Shown one piece after another: positions 1-11,984 of a stretch of 64,000 nucleotides of DNA. Within the stretch, counting starts at the first letter, position 1. Each line of letters starts with the position of its first letter. The stretch lies in assembly GCF_021869535.1 (NCBI RefSeq), contig NW_026262593.1, forward strand, positions 73,846,822 through 73,910,821. Reading direction: 5' to 3'. Made by a program: the position numbers and the translations under genes. The notes beneath the pieces are model-generated. The model saw only the letters and a list, made by a program, of their open reading frames with translations, searched no databases and was not told the origin of the DNA. Source of the DNA: Mytilus californianus. Its lineage: Eukaryota > Mollusca > Bivalvia > Mytilida > Mytilidae.

Positions 1-599
1 TCATTTTCATGGTTCAGCGATTTCATAACAAAATGAATAGCTGATAATGGTTGATATCTATGATCAAGGTTAACATTTCGTGTTCAAGTCTATATCTCTA
101 ATACCATAAGTAATAGGTCAACTATATTTGCTCGTATGGCGCACATGACTATTTAAGTGACCTTGAACTTATTTTCTTGACTAATTGGTAAATGTTTAGT
201 TTTTTTTTTTGGTTGGTTTTAATGATTGTAATGTGTTCATGTCCGTCTGGCAGGTTTTATCAGACCTTGACTTTTTTATGGTTCCATAAACAATGTTAAT
301 TTTATGAGATACTTTTATTAAATTATTTATCTTACAGACCTTCAAAATAATTTCGATAACGATCATTCCAGCAATCGCGACATGTCAGTGCGAACAGTCA
401 CTCCTGTATAAATAATACGTAGTATTTATATTTGTTAAAAAAAAACCACAATTGAAGTTGTTTTGCCATGTCTGATTAGTTTATCTCGTTCGTGTAAGCC
501 TTAATTATGAAATGTTAGACTTTTAAATTCAAGAACGGTGCAATCTTGTTTGGAATTCTTGGTTGGTTTTAGCTAACCTGACCCCAGGGGAAAAGTGAG
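1..599. other. AT-rich stretch with no recognised gene
   Basis: No exon-like open frame with splice borders and no repeat family that recurs in this window was seen here. Confidence 0.5.
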
Positions 600-1270
600 C
601 TTTTTTCATCACTTGGCCCCCGTCGTCCGTCGTCTTCCGTTAATTTTTTACATAATCTTCTCCTCTGAAATTACTAGGCTACAATACATTTAACAAACCT
701 TATCCACAATCTTATGTCGGTTTTAAAAGGTCTAACGAACTTATGTTTAACTGTTTTTCATCATCATTGGGGTATCTAGTTTAAAAAGTTTTTGATGACC
801 CCCGCTTGTCAACAAAGATGGCCGACATGGCTTAAAATAGAACATAGGGGGATGCAAGTTTTGTCTATTATTTGAAAACAGCTATAGATAGAGAAAATTT
901 AACAGGGGCAGATATGTTCATAATGTTGAGCTCTACCTTTTGTCCATACACACCAAAATTCTCACACGAATTCTTATAGAAGTTAATGTCCTTGAATGAC
1001 AAATTTCTCCTTTTTTTCCATTTCTGTCTATTATCTTGAAATATATAAAAGTTATATAGCAAAAAATGATCAGCAAGACAATATATACGAATAAGTCGAC
1101 TTGGTCGATATCCTTGTAAGAATTGTTGACCTTTAATTACGATTTTTACCATTTATTTGCCTTTTTTCCTATCATCTTACAAAAATCTTCTCCTCTGTTA
1201 CAATTTAATTAAACTTGGCCACACGCTTTATTGAGATATCTGGTTAAAAAACCCACATGATCAGCCATTT
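600..1270. repeat. degenerate dispersed bivalve repeat
   Basis: The stretch has the look of a common bivalve dispersed repeat, with the words cgtcgtccgtcgtcttcc and agatggccgacatggc. A motif atcttctcctctg occurs near 656 and again near 1185, each followed by a similar tail, so the element has either a repeated core or two adjacent fragments. No coding potential is evident. Confidence 0.55.
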
Positions 1271-1327
1271 TTAAATTTATTTTTTTGTTTCAGGGTACCA
1301 GTGTTAACGTTGTTTTTCATAAAATAA

Positions 1328-1396
1328 ACAAAACCGGGTTCTATACATAGACAAAACCGGGTCATTGTGTAGTAAACAACATTGACAAAACCGGGT
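1328..1396 (+). repeat. three copies of acaaaaccgggt
   Basis: The 12-mer occurs at 1328-1339, 1351-1362 and 1385-1396, with offsets of 23 and 34 bases. It does not continue as an array. The surrounding 1270-2440 contains nothing else that I recognise. Confidence 0.6.
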
Positions 1397-2449
1397 GCTT
1401 CCATTTTATCATGACCTATTTCTTTCGTTCTATACGCAGAAATACAAGGATTGAGGTGCTCAAAGTGACTAGTTTTGTTTGCAATCTCCATGTTAATATC
1501 TTTCTTTCCGTACCTTTCTTTCCGTACCATATGAACAATTTCAGGAGAAATTAAACAAATTCGAGGCAAGGTTCACTCAATTCGTCATTTTGACGTGCAT
1601 TTTTACTTATTTCTCGGTTAATCTAGAACGGTTGTAGAAAATATTACATCTCACAATAGAAAATAGTTATATATGTATATATATATTCTTCGATATCATA
1701 AAAATAACAAATAAATAAACAGAAAACTGCTTTTTCTCTGTCTATTGATGTTCCGTCACCGTACCGGATATTAGATACCATCGAGTCCAAACATTTTTTG
1801 CCGGGGTAGTTTAGACACAGTGGGATTGCAACGAAAAGCAGTCGAAAAAGTGTGTATTTGAGAATAGTGAAAATAATTGTCCCAAATATTTTGATTTCAA
1901 AAAAAGTAAACATGAGCATCATTATAGTTTAGATGTTTGTTTAATCGTTACGTCATTTAATCTCCGAAAGTGTTTTTTTTTTTTGTTTAAGTGCGCAGTC
2001 TTTCCTCTTTTAATATTGGTTATTGTGACATTTAAAGGTAAATAAGAAACTGTTTACCACAAATAAGTTATGAAAAAGAAAATTGCTTTTGAAAGGAAAA
2101 CAAATAAATCGCATGTTCAAGATAAGTAATACATTAAAGCCTGTCGCCATACCGAAACCACATCAAACATTTTTTGATACAATCTGATTATCTGTTTAAA
2201 TTTGTTATTGGAATACATATGTACATGCATTGTGTTTGTCTATTCATTATGGAAAGAATTGCTTCAAACGCCGCTTGTTACATTGATATTTTGAAAACAA
2301 ATTATATAAGTTTATATTAACATAAAAAAAAAAAAAAAAAACAATCCGATCGATGCGTAATCCCCTTGGCCTTTATTCCCTGCTATATTTGAGCAAAATA
2401 AGGAATTAAAAGTTGATGAACACTGAACAATTATGCGATATGTATATAA

Positions 2450-2505
2450 GGTATCCGTTTTGAATTTTACTCGGAGTTCGGTATTTTTATTATTTTACTT
2501 TTTTC
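2450..2505 (+). repeat. R4 dispersed repeat fragment
   Basis: The words ttttgaattttactcgga and gttcggtatttttatta match longer copies at 33880-34015, 46885-46945 and 50741-51024. Only the 3' part is present. Confidence 0.6.
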
Positions 2506-3017
2506 TGTATATTCTTATATAACGCTTTAGAAATATCCTGCATCCGATGAATGTTTTTCCTTAGGAAACGCTTAGACCTTGAAAGTCAGGGGTCGGTTTT
2601 ACAAAAACGACTAAGATTGATAGTAAGTATCCTGAATTCTTCATCACCATCAATCGTAAACAAATTTTGTGAAACCGACTCCAGGAATGTATAAACACGT
2701 AGAAATATAAGGAGCTTTAAAAAAATATAAGCAAATATTAAAATAAAAGGATTAATATTCAACATTTGAATTTAAGTTTATGATACGAGTTATTGCCCAT
2801 TAATGACGTTTTTTATACGTTTAAAGTTTTAACCAGATTGACAAAAAAAAATTATAAAAAATATGATCAGTTAAATAAAATATACAAATCTCAATCAACT
2901 CTTTATGAAAGATAATCTTCTTCAAGGATAGATATAAACATTGACCAAAATGTTATCTATGTAATAAGTCCTGTTATGATTTTAATCGAAAATCACGAAA
3001 ACAACTTATGTTTGAGA

Positions 3018-3350
3018 AAAACTTTCGCAAAAGGCCTGTAATAAAGGATATCCGGGATGAAGGTCGGGGGAAATTTGGACTGCCAAAGTAAAATGAGGGT
3101 ATACAGGATAGGGACCCCATAACAATTTGTTGCAAGGGTTCTTAACGTGCAAAGAACGTGGCACTCTCTTCACACGAGACATCAAATTTAACGTCCCCAT
3201 TCTGACCGCCCGTGGCAGCGAACTTGTAAATCTCACACAAACGGACGCCCCACTTTGGCGAGGGTTAACTGCATGTCAGAGGAAGACCAACGGTGACCAT
3301 ATTTCTTCTACCAAGTCACCCTTTGGAAAAGGGGGGGGGGGGGGGAGGCG
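3018..3350 (-). repeat. R1 SINE-like copy, truncated
   Basis: R1 is the most abundant repeat here, with about 20 copies in 64 kb. In its own orientation it starts near tgactggggaatagaa, passes aaagtggggcgtccg, and ends gccactggacgttaagca plus an (ATCA)n tail. This copy lacks the tailed 3' end and has a G-homopolymer at about 3331-3346 near its head. Open frames over it are repeat-derived. Confidence 0.8.
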
Positions 3351-3359
3351 GTGTCACAA

Positions 3360-4466
3360 AGAAAGAATGTATATTATTAAAAGTAACAAAATCCAACACT
3401 TATTTTACCCAAAGGAGTCCAATAACATGCATCTCCCCATACGGATCAATAACAAACCGAGGTCGCAGTTGAAGAAGTTTAAACCAATGTACAGAGATAA
3501 CACCAAACAATAATAAAAATTGACGTGAATGATATTAAATAAAAAAAAATTGCCTGACCTGGCTGCATACGTGTACATCCCACAAAAGCCTATCGTACTT
3601 AAACTGCAATTTCTGAATCAAAGCCAGTATGTTCTTTCCCTTAATGTGCCAAAGAAATGAAGACTGTCACATGGTTCTTTGGGCATTTGAAATACACAAC
3701 ATTAAACTATCTTATCAGAAGTCTGACACAGCTCAAACATCTGCAGCTACACCATCAACTTGCGACAGTTTAAAGTACGAATATCAACTACTGATTTTCA
3801 AAGTTTATTTTGTATTCTGCTTTAACAGACTATAGAAAGCATTATACATTGTCCATTTTGTTTCTCTTAATTGTAAACTAGTGTCAATTACAACACAGTA
3901 TTTAAAATAACCGTCTGTCATGCAAACACAAGACTCAAGTGTAAGAGATTCAGCATCAGAACTTATTTAAAATTTTGAAGAATGTCCTTCCTTTTTTCCA
4001 ACTTCTGTCGACACAAACCTTAACGACAATTATTAATTATGTGATAACTCCACGTTCCTTAACAACAGTTTTATTAGTTTAATGGGGTACTCTAGATTAT
4101 TTAAAAACAGATAGCTTTGCTTTGTCAAAATACTACACCAAACTGTGACCAATTATCAGTAATCATGGTAATAAGTGACAGTGATCCACACCCTTCTACA
4201 TGGCTTGGTATTTCATCAGTGCCTGAGGACTGCAGGAGCCGAGAAAAAGTGTAATTGAAAACATATTCTATCAAACATGCATGGAATTTGAAAAAACTTA
4301 AAGTTGGTAAGCCAGAACGACAGGGTAAAACTATTTATGCCTCAGCTATTTATGGTGCCATACAATCTGTTTAATTCTTGAATTAAAAAAAAGACAAGTT
4401 GTAAATCTTTCTCTTTTTTATGACAAGTACATGTAATCCAAAATAATATGAAATACTACCTCTTAC
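3360..4466. other. no gene recognised
   Basis: The stretch is AT-rich. Short open frames such as the one near 3629-3835 have no splice context and no family that I recognise. Confidence 0.4.
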
Positions 4467-6742
4467 TAATGATGGAAAATTCTGAAAAGGATGTGGTTGT
4501 TGTCACGGGTTTAGAGGTCTTTGGTAAGGTTGTTGTTGTCTCGAGTATGAAGGTTTTTGTCGTGGATATTTTTGTCTCTGAAATGGAGCTCTTTGGGGTG
4601 GTTGTTGTCGTTACGGGTTAAGAGGTCTTTGGTAAGGTTGTTGTTATCTCAGGTGGATGTTTTTGATGTGGTTGTTGTTGTCTGGGTTGGAGGTCTTTGA
4701 TGTGGTTGCTGTTGTCTCGCGTGTAGATGTCTTTAGTGTGGTTGTTGTTGTCTGGGGTGGAGGTCTTTGATGTGGCTGCTGTTGCCTAGCGTGTAGATGT
4801 CTTTGGCGTGGTTGTAGTTGTCACGGGGTTGACAATCGTTGATGGGGCTATTGTTGTCTCGGGTGTAGATGTATTTTGTGTAGTTGTTGTCTGGGGGTGT
4901 AGAGGTCTTTGATGTGAATGTTGTTTCAGGTGTGGACGTCTTTGTTGTGGATATAGGTGTCTCTGGTGTACATGTCTTCGGTATTGTTGTTGTTTCGGGT
5001 GTGTTGACGTCTTTGTTTTGGATGTTGTTGTCTCTGGTGTAGGTCTTTTTAATTATTGTTGTTGTTTCGGGTGTGTTAGTCTTGTTGTTGTTGTGGCTTT
5101 AGTATTTTTGTTGTCTTCCGTGTTGTTGTTTGGAGTAAAGAGACCTTTCGTGTAGTTATTGTTGTCTCGTTTGCAGACATTTTTGGTATTGGTGTTGTTG
5201 TCTTTGGTGTGATTGTTGTTGTTTTTGTTGTGGTTGTTGTTTCGGGTTTGGATGTTCTCTATGTGGTTGTTGTTCTAGGGTGTAGAGGATAATGGTGTGG
5301 ATGTTGTTTTCACCGGAATGGAGGTATTTGGTATGGTTGTTGTCTTGGGTGTGAGGGTCTGTGGTTTGTATGTTGTTGTCTCGGGTGTAGTTCATTGGTG
5401 TAGTCTCGGATGTGGATGTCTACAGGTCTGTTTAAGGTTGTTGTTGTCTCTAGTGTGGTTGGTGTTGTCTTGGGTGTAGAGGTCTTTGGTTCGGTTATTG
5501 TTGTGTCGGGAGTAGATTTCCTTGGTGAGAATGTGTTGTCTGGGAGTGTACAGGTCTTTGTGTGAATGGTGTTTCGGATGTGAGGCTCTCTGTTGTGGTT
5601 GTTGTTGTCTTTGGTGTGGTTGTTGTCTGGTGTGTGGAGGTCTTTGTGGTTGTTGTTGTCACGAGTGTAGATATCTTTGGTTTGGTTGTTGTTGTCTGGT
5701 GGTATATAGGTCTTTCGTGTGGTTGTTGTTGTCTGGTATGTAGAGGTTTTTGGTGTGGTTGTTGTTGTCTCGACACTAGTAAATGAATTTTAGTATGAAA
5801 CGGTCATTTTAATCTTCACAGGATCTGAAAAGTCAAAGCAAAATATTTTTCAGTCATGTTCAGCTTTTCAGTAAATTTGCAGACTAATTCATTGCAGTAA
5901 ATTCAGTACGGTTCAAACAGTTCGCTTGTAGTCATTTCAGTATTGTTCAGTAGCATTTAGGAGAATTCAGTATGATGGTGATATGCACAGGTAAATAACA
6001 GATACTGAACAGTCCGAATATTGACTGAACATATCTTAATTTGGCTGCAAGCGAATGGTCTGAACAGTACTGAATTTACCGCAGTGAATAAGTCTAAAAA
6101 AATGACTGAAAAACTGAAAATGACGCAATAAAATATTTAAGAGCTGGTCAGACCAAAATGACCGTTTCAGATCTAAATTGTTTTATTAGTGCTCGAGAGT
6201 GATGGTCTTTTCGTGGTTGTTGTTGGCACGGTTGTAGATATCTTTGGTTTGGTTGTTGTTGTCTGGAGGTATAAAGGTCTTTGGTGTGGTTGTTATTGTC
6301 TTGTGTGTTGATGTCTTTGTTCTTGTTTCGGATATTGAGGTCTTAGATGTGGTAGTTGTTGTCCTAGGTTGGATGTTTTTGGTATGGTTGTTGTTGTCTC
6401 GGGTGTTAAAGTGTATGGTGTATGGTGTGGTTGTTGTTGTCTCAGATGAAGAGGTCTGGAGGTCTTTTGTAAGGTTGTTATTGTTGGTGTCTCGGGTGTA
6501 GAGGTCTATGGTTTGGTTGTTGTTGTTTCGGGTGTAGAGGTCTTTTGTTTGGTAGTTGTTGTCTCGGATGTAGGGGTGTTTGTGTCTCGTGTATGGAGAT
6601 CTTTGGTATAATGTTTTGTCTTGGTTGTAGAGGCCTATAGTGCGGTTGTTGTCCCAGGTCTGGATGTCCTTATTGTGGTTGTTGTTTTAGGCATTGAAGT
6701 CTTTCGTGTTAATGTTGTTGTATGGGTTGTAGTTGTTATAAC
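4467..6742 (-). pseudogene. mucin-like Thr/Pro repeat exon, degenerate 36-bp array
   Basis: An array of about 36-bp units is built on gttgttgttgtctcgggtg plus tagaggtctttggtgtg, read on the plus strand. On the minus strand one frame gives a 12-residue Thr/Pro-rich unit, approximately T-P-K-T-S-T-P-E-T-T-T-T, typical of mucin-type O-glycosylated stalks. The array starts just inside an acceptor-like ctttag at 6743-6748, where the Thr-rich frame begins at once. It ends at a donor-like GTAAGAGG read downward from 4466, and the Thr frame is still open there. Inside, units vary in length and bring in stops and frame changes, and a foldback element sits at 5774-6191. It may be a decayed mucin-like exon or a minisatellite that never coded. 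The exact multiple of three and the flanking splice signals favour the former. No signal peptide or other domain is visible. Confidence 0.5.
5774..6191. mobile_element. 418-bp foldback DNA element with CTCGA target duplication
   Basis: The two halves are inverted copies of each other. Left end: CACTAGTAAATGAATTTTAG, then gaaacggtcatttt. The right end, reverse-complemented, is CACTAATAAAACAATTTAGA, then gaaacggtcatttt. The arms share words such as attcattgcagtaaattcag on the left and the matching cactgcggtaaattcagtac on the right. Flanks are CTCGA at 5769-5773 and 6192-6196. Removing the element and one CTCGA restores a normal unit of the 36-bp array, gttgttgtctcgagagtg. No transposase is encoded. 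CAC-starting ends with a 5-bp duplication resemble Transib/RAG-type elements more than classical CACTA elements (3 bp). Confidence 0.8.
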
Positions 6743-6748
6743 CTAAAG

Positions 6749-6775
<27 letters not shown>
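6749..6775. repeat. (AT)n microsatellite
   Basis: About 13 AT dinucleotides directly beside the acceptor end of the 36-bp array. Confidence 0.95.
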
Positions 6776-6779
<4 letters not shown>

Positions 6780-6821
6780 TCTAAATTGAAAACAAATATA
6801 TATATAAACTAGAATCACCCT

Positions 6822-6895
6822 TGGTGTATTGATTTATAGTTGTATTTTTAACGTCCAGTGACAAATATTTTATGCACATCCATGACGGGAAAAAG
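6822..6895 (-). repeat. R1 SINE-like 3'-end fragment
   Basis: Contains ttgatttatagttg and taacgtccagtgacaaatat, the tailed end of R1, and little more. Confidence 0.65.
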
Positions 6896-7339
6896 TAGCA
6901 AACATCTAAAATATATTATTATTATAAGATGAATCGTTATCATTTTCCTTATTTGTCATTTAGTATTCAAAATTTGGAATCGAATTAGGTTCTAACTTTA
7001 TATAGAAAGAAGAAAAACGTGACCGGTGCGTTAAATTGTCAATGGTCATAACATAAAAAATAACGAGTTTGTGAGTCAAATAAATGGCTCACATTTCTGT
7101 AAAAAGATGCGTTAACCAAAACTCTTTACAGAATGAGTCCTAGACAAAAGAATACTTGTTGAACATACAATGATAATCTTGTATGGTTGGGTACTCAGGG
7201 TAAGAATTAACATAAACAAAGGAAGGAGGAGGTGTCAGTTATGCAATATAGTTTTCTTAACTTGGTTTTAGCATGCATATAAGTTGTCTTAATTGTAATT
7301 GAAGGTAAAGGTACATTTAATATGGGAAATTAATTTTCA

Positions 7340-7415
7340 CATCCGATAGTGAGGCTTGAACACGCGATCTATCTTGCGTCAAATTGTTCATCTAACCACA
7401 TAGCCACATCAGCTA
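7340..7415 (-). repeat. tRNA-like head of a SINE
   Basis: Read on the minus strand, tggctatgtggttagatg resembles a tRNA box A. About 35 bases on, cgtgttcaagcctcac resembles box B. No clean acceptor stem or cloverleaf follows, so this is a tRNA-derived SINE head or tRNA pseudogene rather than a functional tRNA. Confidence 0.5.
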
Positions 7416-7679
7416 TAGGTAAAGTCCTGTACTGTAAGTGTCACTATCCTTAGGAGTGATTGATGATTAAATGAGGACTTTGTTTTTCCTCTTTTGTGTC
7501 CTGAGCAAACACTAAAGAAGATAGAGAGAAACTAAAAAGACTAAGTGATCAGAAACACAAGATCAACAAAACTTACAGTGACTTTTGTCATAACTTCTAT
7601 TCTCGTCTTCAATGTTGGAGTGTTCTTTGTTAAATATGCACATAGGCCAAGCTGAGCGACACAGGCTCTGTAGAGACTC

Positions 7680-9345
7680 TAGTTATTATATATATTTGTG
7701 TCGTTTGAGTCTCATTGAAGTATATGCCAAACCATTTTACTGTCGTTGGAACACTGACTAATTGTCATTGATGTCGCATTTTTTTAACTATTTGCGTCGT
7801 TAGTATACTTTCTTGTCGGCGAAAATGCCACAGCCTTTTATTATTAGTGTCGGTGGTTTACAGTCTCATGGGATTATATGACAGATTTTTTTTTAAAACT
7901 ATGTGTGTCATTGGAGTATCGTCTTTTTGCGTATATGGAACCTTTTTTTAGTATTTTTGTCTTTGGTGCACTTTTTCTCCAGCGTATATGCAATATTTGC
8001 TTCTAATGTCTCATTCACTGTTTACGTCGTGAAGATATTGTCTCGTTGGTTTACTGAAATATAAATGCCACTTTTTACACCATTTTGAATGTACAGATAC
8101 TGTCTTGTTAACATCTGTGATTACTGTTTCGTCGACATATATGTCACATTTTAAATTGCCATTTGTGTCGTTGGAGTACGGTCTCATTGACGTAAATGTC
8201 TCATTTTATCCCTGTCGTTGGAGTACAGTTCACTGACTTACATTCTACATTTTGTTTTTTTTATTTGTGTCGTTTAAGTTTTGATTCATTGACGTAAGTG
8301 TCTTATTTTTTCCCTGTCGTTGGAGTACAGTTTTACTGACTTGCATTCTACTTTTTTTTTGTGATTTGTGTCGTTTAAGTTTTCATTCATTGACGTATAT
8401 TTATATTCGCAGGAAGAGTGGGGAATAGAAATATGTTTCTTTTGACAGGCAGAAAAAATACCTTGTCACAGTGGGGCGTCATTTAGCGAAGTACGCAGCC
8501 TTGTCCGTTCAGAATGGGAACGTTAAATCTGATGACCCTTGTCGAGAGAGCACCACGCTCTGAGCACGTTACGAACCCTGGCACCATTTCTTTGAGGGGT
8601 CCGTAGTAGGCCTGTTGCAAGGCAAAAACTCTGTCCCAATGCACTTTACCCTCATGTTTAAGTGGCAGTCAATATATCCCCGACGTTCATCCCGGACGGC
8701 CTCTATCCCGAATTTAACCTACCTATTATCTTTATTGTTTATTTGTTCTCGTCTGAACGTGCATGAAATAGTTTGCCACTGGACGGTATGCAACAAACAA
8801 TCAATCATTGACGTATATGCCACAGTTTTATTGTTTTGTTGTGTTGATGAGTTACACATTTGTTTTTATTTTTCATTTCATTAGAGTACTGTGCCATTGA
8901 TTTATACGATAATCCTATTTTAGGATTTGTCTCGTTAGCCTATTCCACATTTGTTTTTATTCTTTGGAGTTGGGTTTCATTGAAGTATATGCCACATCTT
9001 TCTTTAGTGATTGTGTCGTTAAGGTTGCAACTCATATGCAATACCTTTTTTGTTGTCTGGGTCGAAGGACAATGACAATGTCTCATTGACGTATATTCCA
9101 CGTCTTTTTTTTCCGTTTGAGTACTGTGTCCTTGGCGTATATGACACACCTTTTATGTGTCTTTGTGTCGTTTGGTTACTGTTTCATTCACATAGGTCAC
9201 ATCTTTTTTATGTTTTGTAACCTTGGAAGTACTGCATCATTGACGTAGATTCTTTATTTAATTTGCCGTTAGGGTATTTTCATTAACGTTTATTTCACAT
9301 GTTTTATTTCGTTTGCGAATGGTGTCATTGGCGTATACCACTTGG
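7680..9345 (+). repeat. degenerate ~60-bp tandem array
   Basis: Units of roughly 55-65 bases recur with the pattern tttgtgtcgttggagtac, tgtctcattgacgtatat, gccacattttt. About twenty imperfect copies can be followed, interrupted by the R1 copy at 8413-8806. Units differ by many substitutions and small indels. No coding frame is kept. Confidence 0.75.
8413..8806 (+). repeat. R1 SINE-like copy inside the 60-bp array
   Basis: Runs from gagtggggaatagaaata to the tail caacaaacaatcaatcattg. Array sequence (ttcattgacgtatat and tcattgacgtatatgcc) resumes on both sides, so R1 inserted into an existing array. Confidence 0.75.
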
Positions 9346-9599
9346 GCTTTCTTTCCTTGACCTTCGTTTTCGTTAGGACTGAACTGAAGAATGAAAGCGA
9401 CACATTAAAATTTAAAAGTTGTTCTATTTTTCTAAACATCCGTAGATTTATTTATTTTTTTTAATTTCGAGGACAAATAATCCGACACATGAAAAACGAG
9501 TCAAGTTAATAATGTATGCATAACACAATATATTTTTGCGGGTTTTAAAAGATGCTCTGAAATATATTTTGAGTTTTTATACCAATCATCACAACCAAG

Positions 9600-10085
9600 C
9601 TAGCAAGTGGAAGTGAACCAAGAATAACACGTCCTTGGCCTAAGTAAAATTTCCCGCAAATTTCATATAAAGCTGTTGTGTTATCGCACATAACATGTTA
9701 GCGATGATATTATAATACAAACACATAAAAAATATATTTAATTAAAAATCGGAACACGGAATACCTCATACAGAACTTATAAGAAAGCAAGGTAATAATT
9801 ATGTAAATTAAATCACAATTGACTAAGTTGAATTTGTATTCGGCAGAGAACACACAAACACATACAATCCATTTTGAATAACTGAATGCAAAAACACATC
9901 CGAATTCGAATAAACTAATTTAAGTTCATTTATGCAAGTTTCTTTATCACGTCAAAAAAAAAAAAATCTTTTCCGTTATCTCTATTACAAACAGGCAGAA
10001 TATTTTTTCTTGTATGATAAAATTAATTCCTAACGGTCTATTCAATACATTTGATTCAGTAAGAATTTTTTATTTAGATGAAAAC
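9600..10085 (-). pseudogene. duplicated 3' end of the NHL gene, decayed
   Basis: The segment matches 10850-11300, the end of the NHL reading frame and its downstream flank. Paired words include caagtttctttatcacgt against ttagtttctttttcacgt, acaaacaggcagaatatttt against acaaacaagcagaatatttt, and gtggaagtgaaccaagaa against gtggacgtgaatcaaaga. The copied coding end corresponds to roughly the last 45 residues, broken by an A-run and indels near 9955-10010. The rest of the propeller is not present. Confidence 0.65.
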
Positions 10086-10499
10086 GCCTGATAACATTTT
10101 CCTGGATAATATCTTTCTCATAAGAGTATAAATTATACATAAAAGATAGGAGCATATACATTGTTTCCTACTCGGAAAAAGTTTTTGATTTTGAATAATA
10201 AAATATATAGGAAAAATGAATGTTCAAATGTTTTAAAAGTGCCGAAAAATTAATATTCGAACAACATTTATCAAATACAACAGCCAAGGAAGATTTAAAA
10301 TCAATCATAATCTTTCCGTAATTTAGTTTTTACCGAGATTTTATCTGGATGTAGGACACAAATTAATTGGAACAGTCATATCAGTTTGTATGGTGTTAGA
10401 CCATGTGTTACTTCTATTTCATCAACATCAAAATTTTAAAACAGTTCATCAAATCCGGAGCTAAACAAACGAATAAACCTAACCCATAAAGTTTGATAT

Positions 10500-10600
10500 G
10501 AATAGAAGAATTAATTGGTTAATCTGTTGGTTGTGTATCGTCCAGTGACAAAAATATCATGCATATTCAGGATGAGAAAAAATAAACAATGTATATATCT
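10500..10600 (-). repeat. R1 SINE-like 3'-end fragment
   Basis: Contains tctgttggttgtgtatcgtc and ccagtgacaaaaatatcatg, the tailed end of R1. It precedes the second copy of the tandem duplication that includes the NHL 3' end. Confidence 0.6.
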
Positions 10601-11151
10601 GATTTATTTGTATATAAAATGTATATGTAAGTCTACCGGGATGAAATGAATTATCAAATAAAGGGAAAAAAAGAGTATCAGTCCATGAGACAGCAACCTA
10701 ACGACACAATACGATGTTTAATTTGTTCCGATATTATTTACAACTTACCCATCTATATAGAATATTTATTTCGAATAACAAAAATATTGAGAACATACAT
10801 ATGACTTAAATTAAAATTTTTCTCTTGATTTTTTTTTTCTCCAACTATCAAACAGTAAGTGGACGTGAATCAAAGAACAAATCGTCTTTGTAACATTTCT
10901 ATTAATATCTATATAAAGTTGATTTTTTGTCACACATGAAAAGAAAGCGTTGATCACACAAAACTAGTACATAATATAATTGTAATATTGTCTTTAATCT
11001 GAATACGGAATACAACTGTAAAGATCATGACAAGCAATTAAGTTAATAGTAAAGAAAAAATAGATAAATAGAAGTTATTTTGAATGACTAAATGCATAAA
11101 CAGATCCGAGTCCGAATAAACTCATTGTCTGACAGAATTATTTATGTTTAT

Positions 11152-11984
11152 TTATGTTAGTTTCTTTTTCACGTTGAAAAGAAAAGCCTTTCCGTCAAAA
11201 TGATTACAAACAAGCAGAATATTTTCTTGTTTGTCAAAATAAATTCCCCACGGCACATTCAATCCATCTGATTTAGTGAGAAGTTCTCTATGATGTTTGC
11301 CATCGTCTGATACAACTATTACTGTGTTGGTGTTAAAATAAGTCACATAGACATTCCCCTCATTATCTGTTGTCACACGACCTAAATCTTGAAATCCCTC
11401 CATTTCAAACTTCCAAATTAGTTTTCCATCTAACGAGCAGCAGTATATTGATGTATCGTCTATACAGACTAACCTGTCTCTGTCTACTGTAATGTCGCCG
11501 ATATCGTATGAAGGTAAAGGTATAGTACGTATTACTTTACCTGTCAGGTCCATCACATATATTATACTCTGATCAATATCAACGTACAGGTTATTATCAT
11601 TATATGATATTCCGAAGCAGTAATCACTGGTGTTGATTGTACGGGTGACAGAACCTGTAGATATATTTATTATCAGTATGGTTCTGTCACGTGTACAGGT
11701 TACTGCCACAGTATTACTATTCACCAATGTCATATAATATGGTGTATAGGACAGAGGAATGTGATGGATATCAGTACCGTCTGAATTACAAATAATAAGT
11801 CGGTTATTATCATAGTCGTTAAACACTAATGTATTGCCTGTTTTGATACAGCTGTTAATGATCTGATTTTCATTCTTTGACTTTTGGATATTTAACTGTT
11901 GACGCAAAGTGACAGAAACAGGAAGGTTGTATTTGACAGGTGTTTGAGCTTAGGTGAATGATTCTTTTGTGGTTGATAAATTTT
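11152..11984 (-). CDS. NHL/beta-propeller C-terminal exon (TRIM-like)
   Basis: Encodes about 250 residues of repeated beta-strand blades, with motifs such as ADY-like NDYDNNRLIICNSDG, IPLSYTPYYMTLV and GLNVPWGIYFDKQENILLVC. This fits the NHL-type propeller at the C terminus of bivalve TRIM-like proteins, a protein-interaction domain. About six blades are visible, and the end in KKKLT fits a complete C terminus. An AATAAA overlaps the stop codon at 11147-11152. A good acceptor (ttttctatttcag) ends at 11985, so the exon would start at 11984 in phase 1. However, that frame meets TAA at 11950-11952, 11 codons in. A weaker acceptor (cacctaag) ending at 11949 has the same phase and would skip the stop. 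Upstream exons may be those at 19.7-27.5 kb. Alternatively this is a separate gene fragment. Confidence 0.75.

Noticed and set aside
3127..3513. 128-codon plus-strand open frame
   Set aside because: It reads through an R1 copy and a G-homopolymer, and the same peptide pieces recur at every R1 copy.
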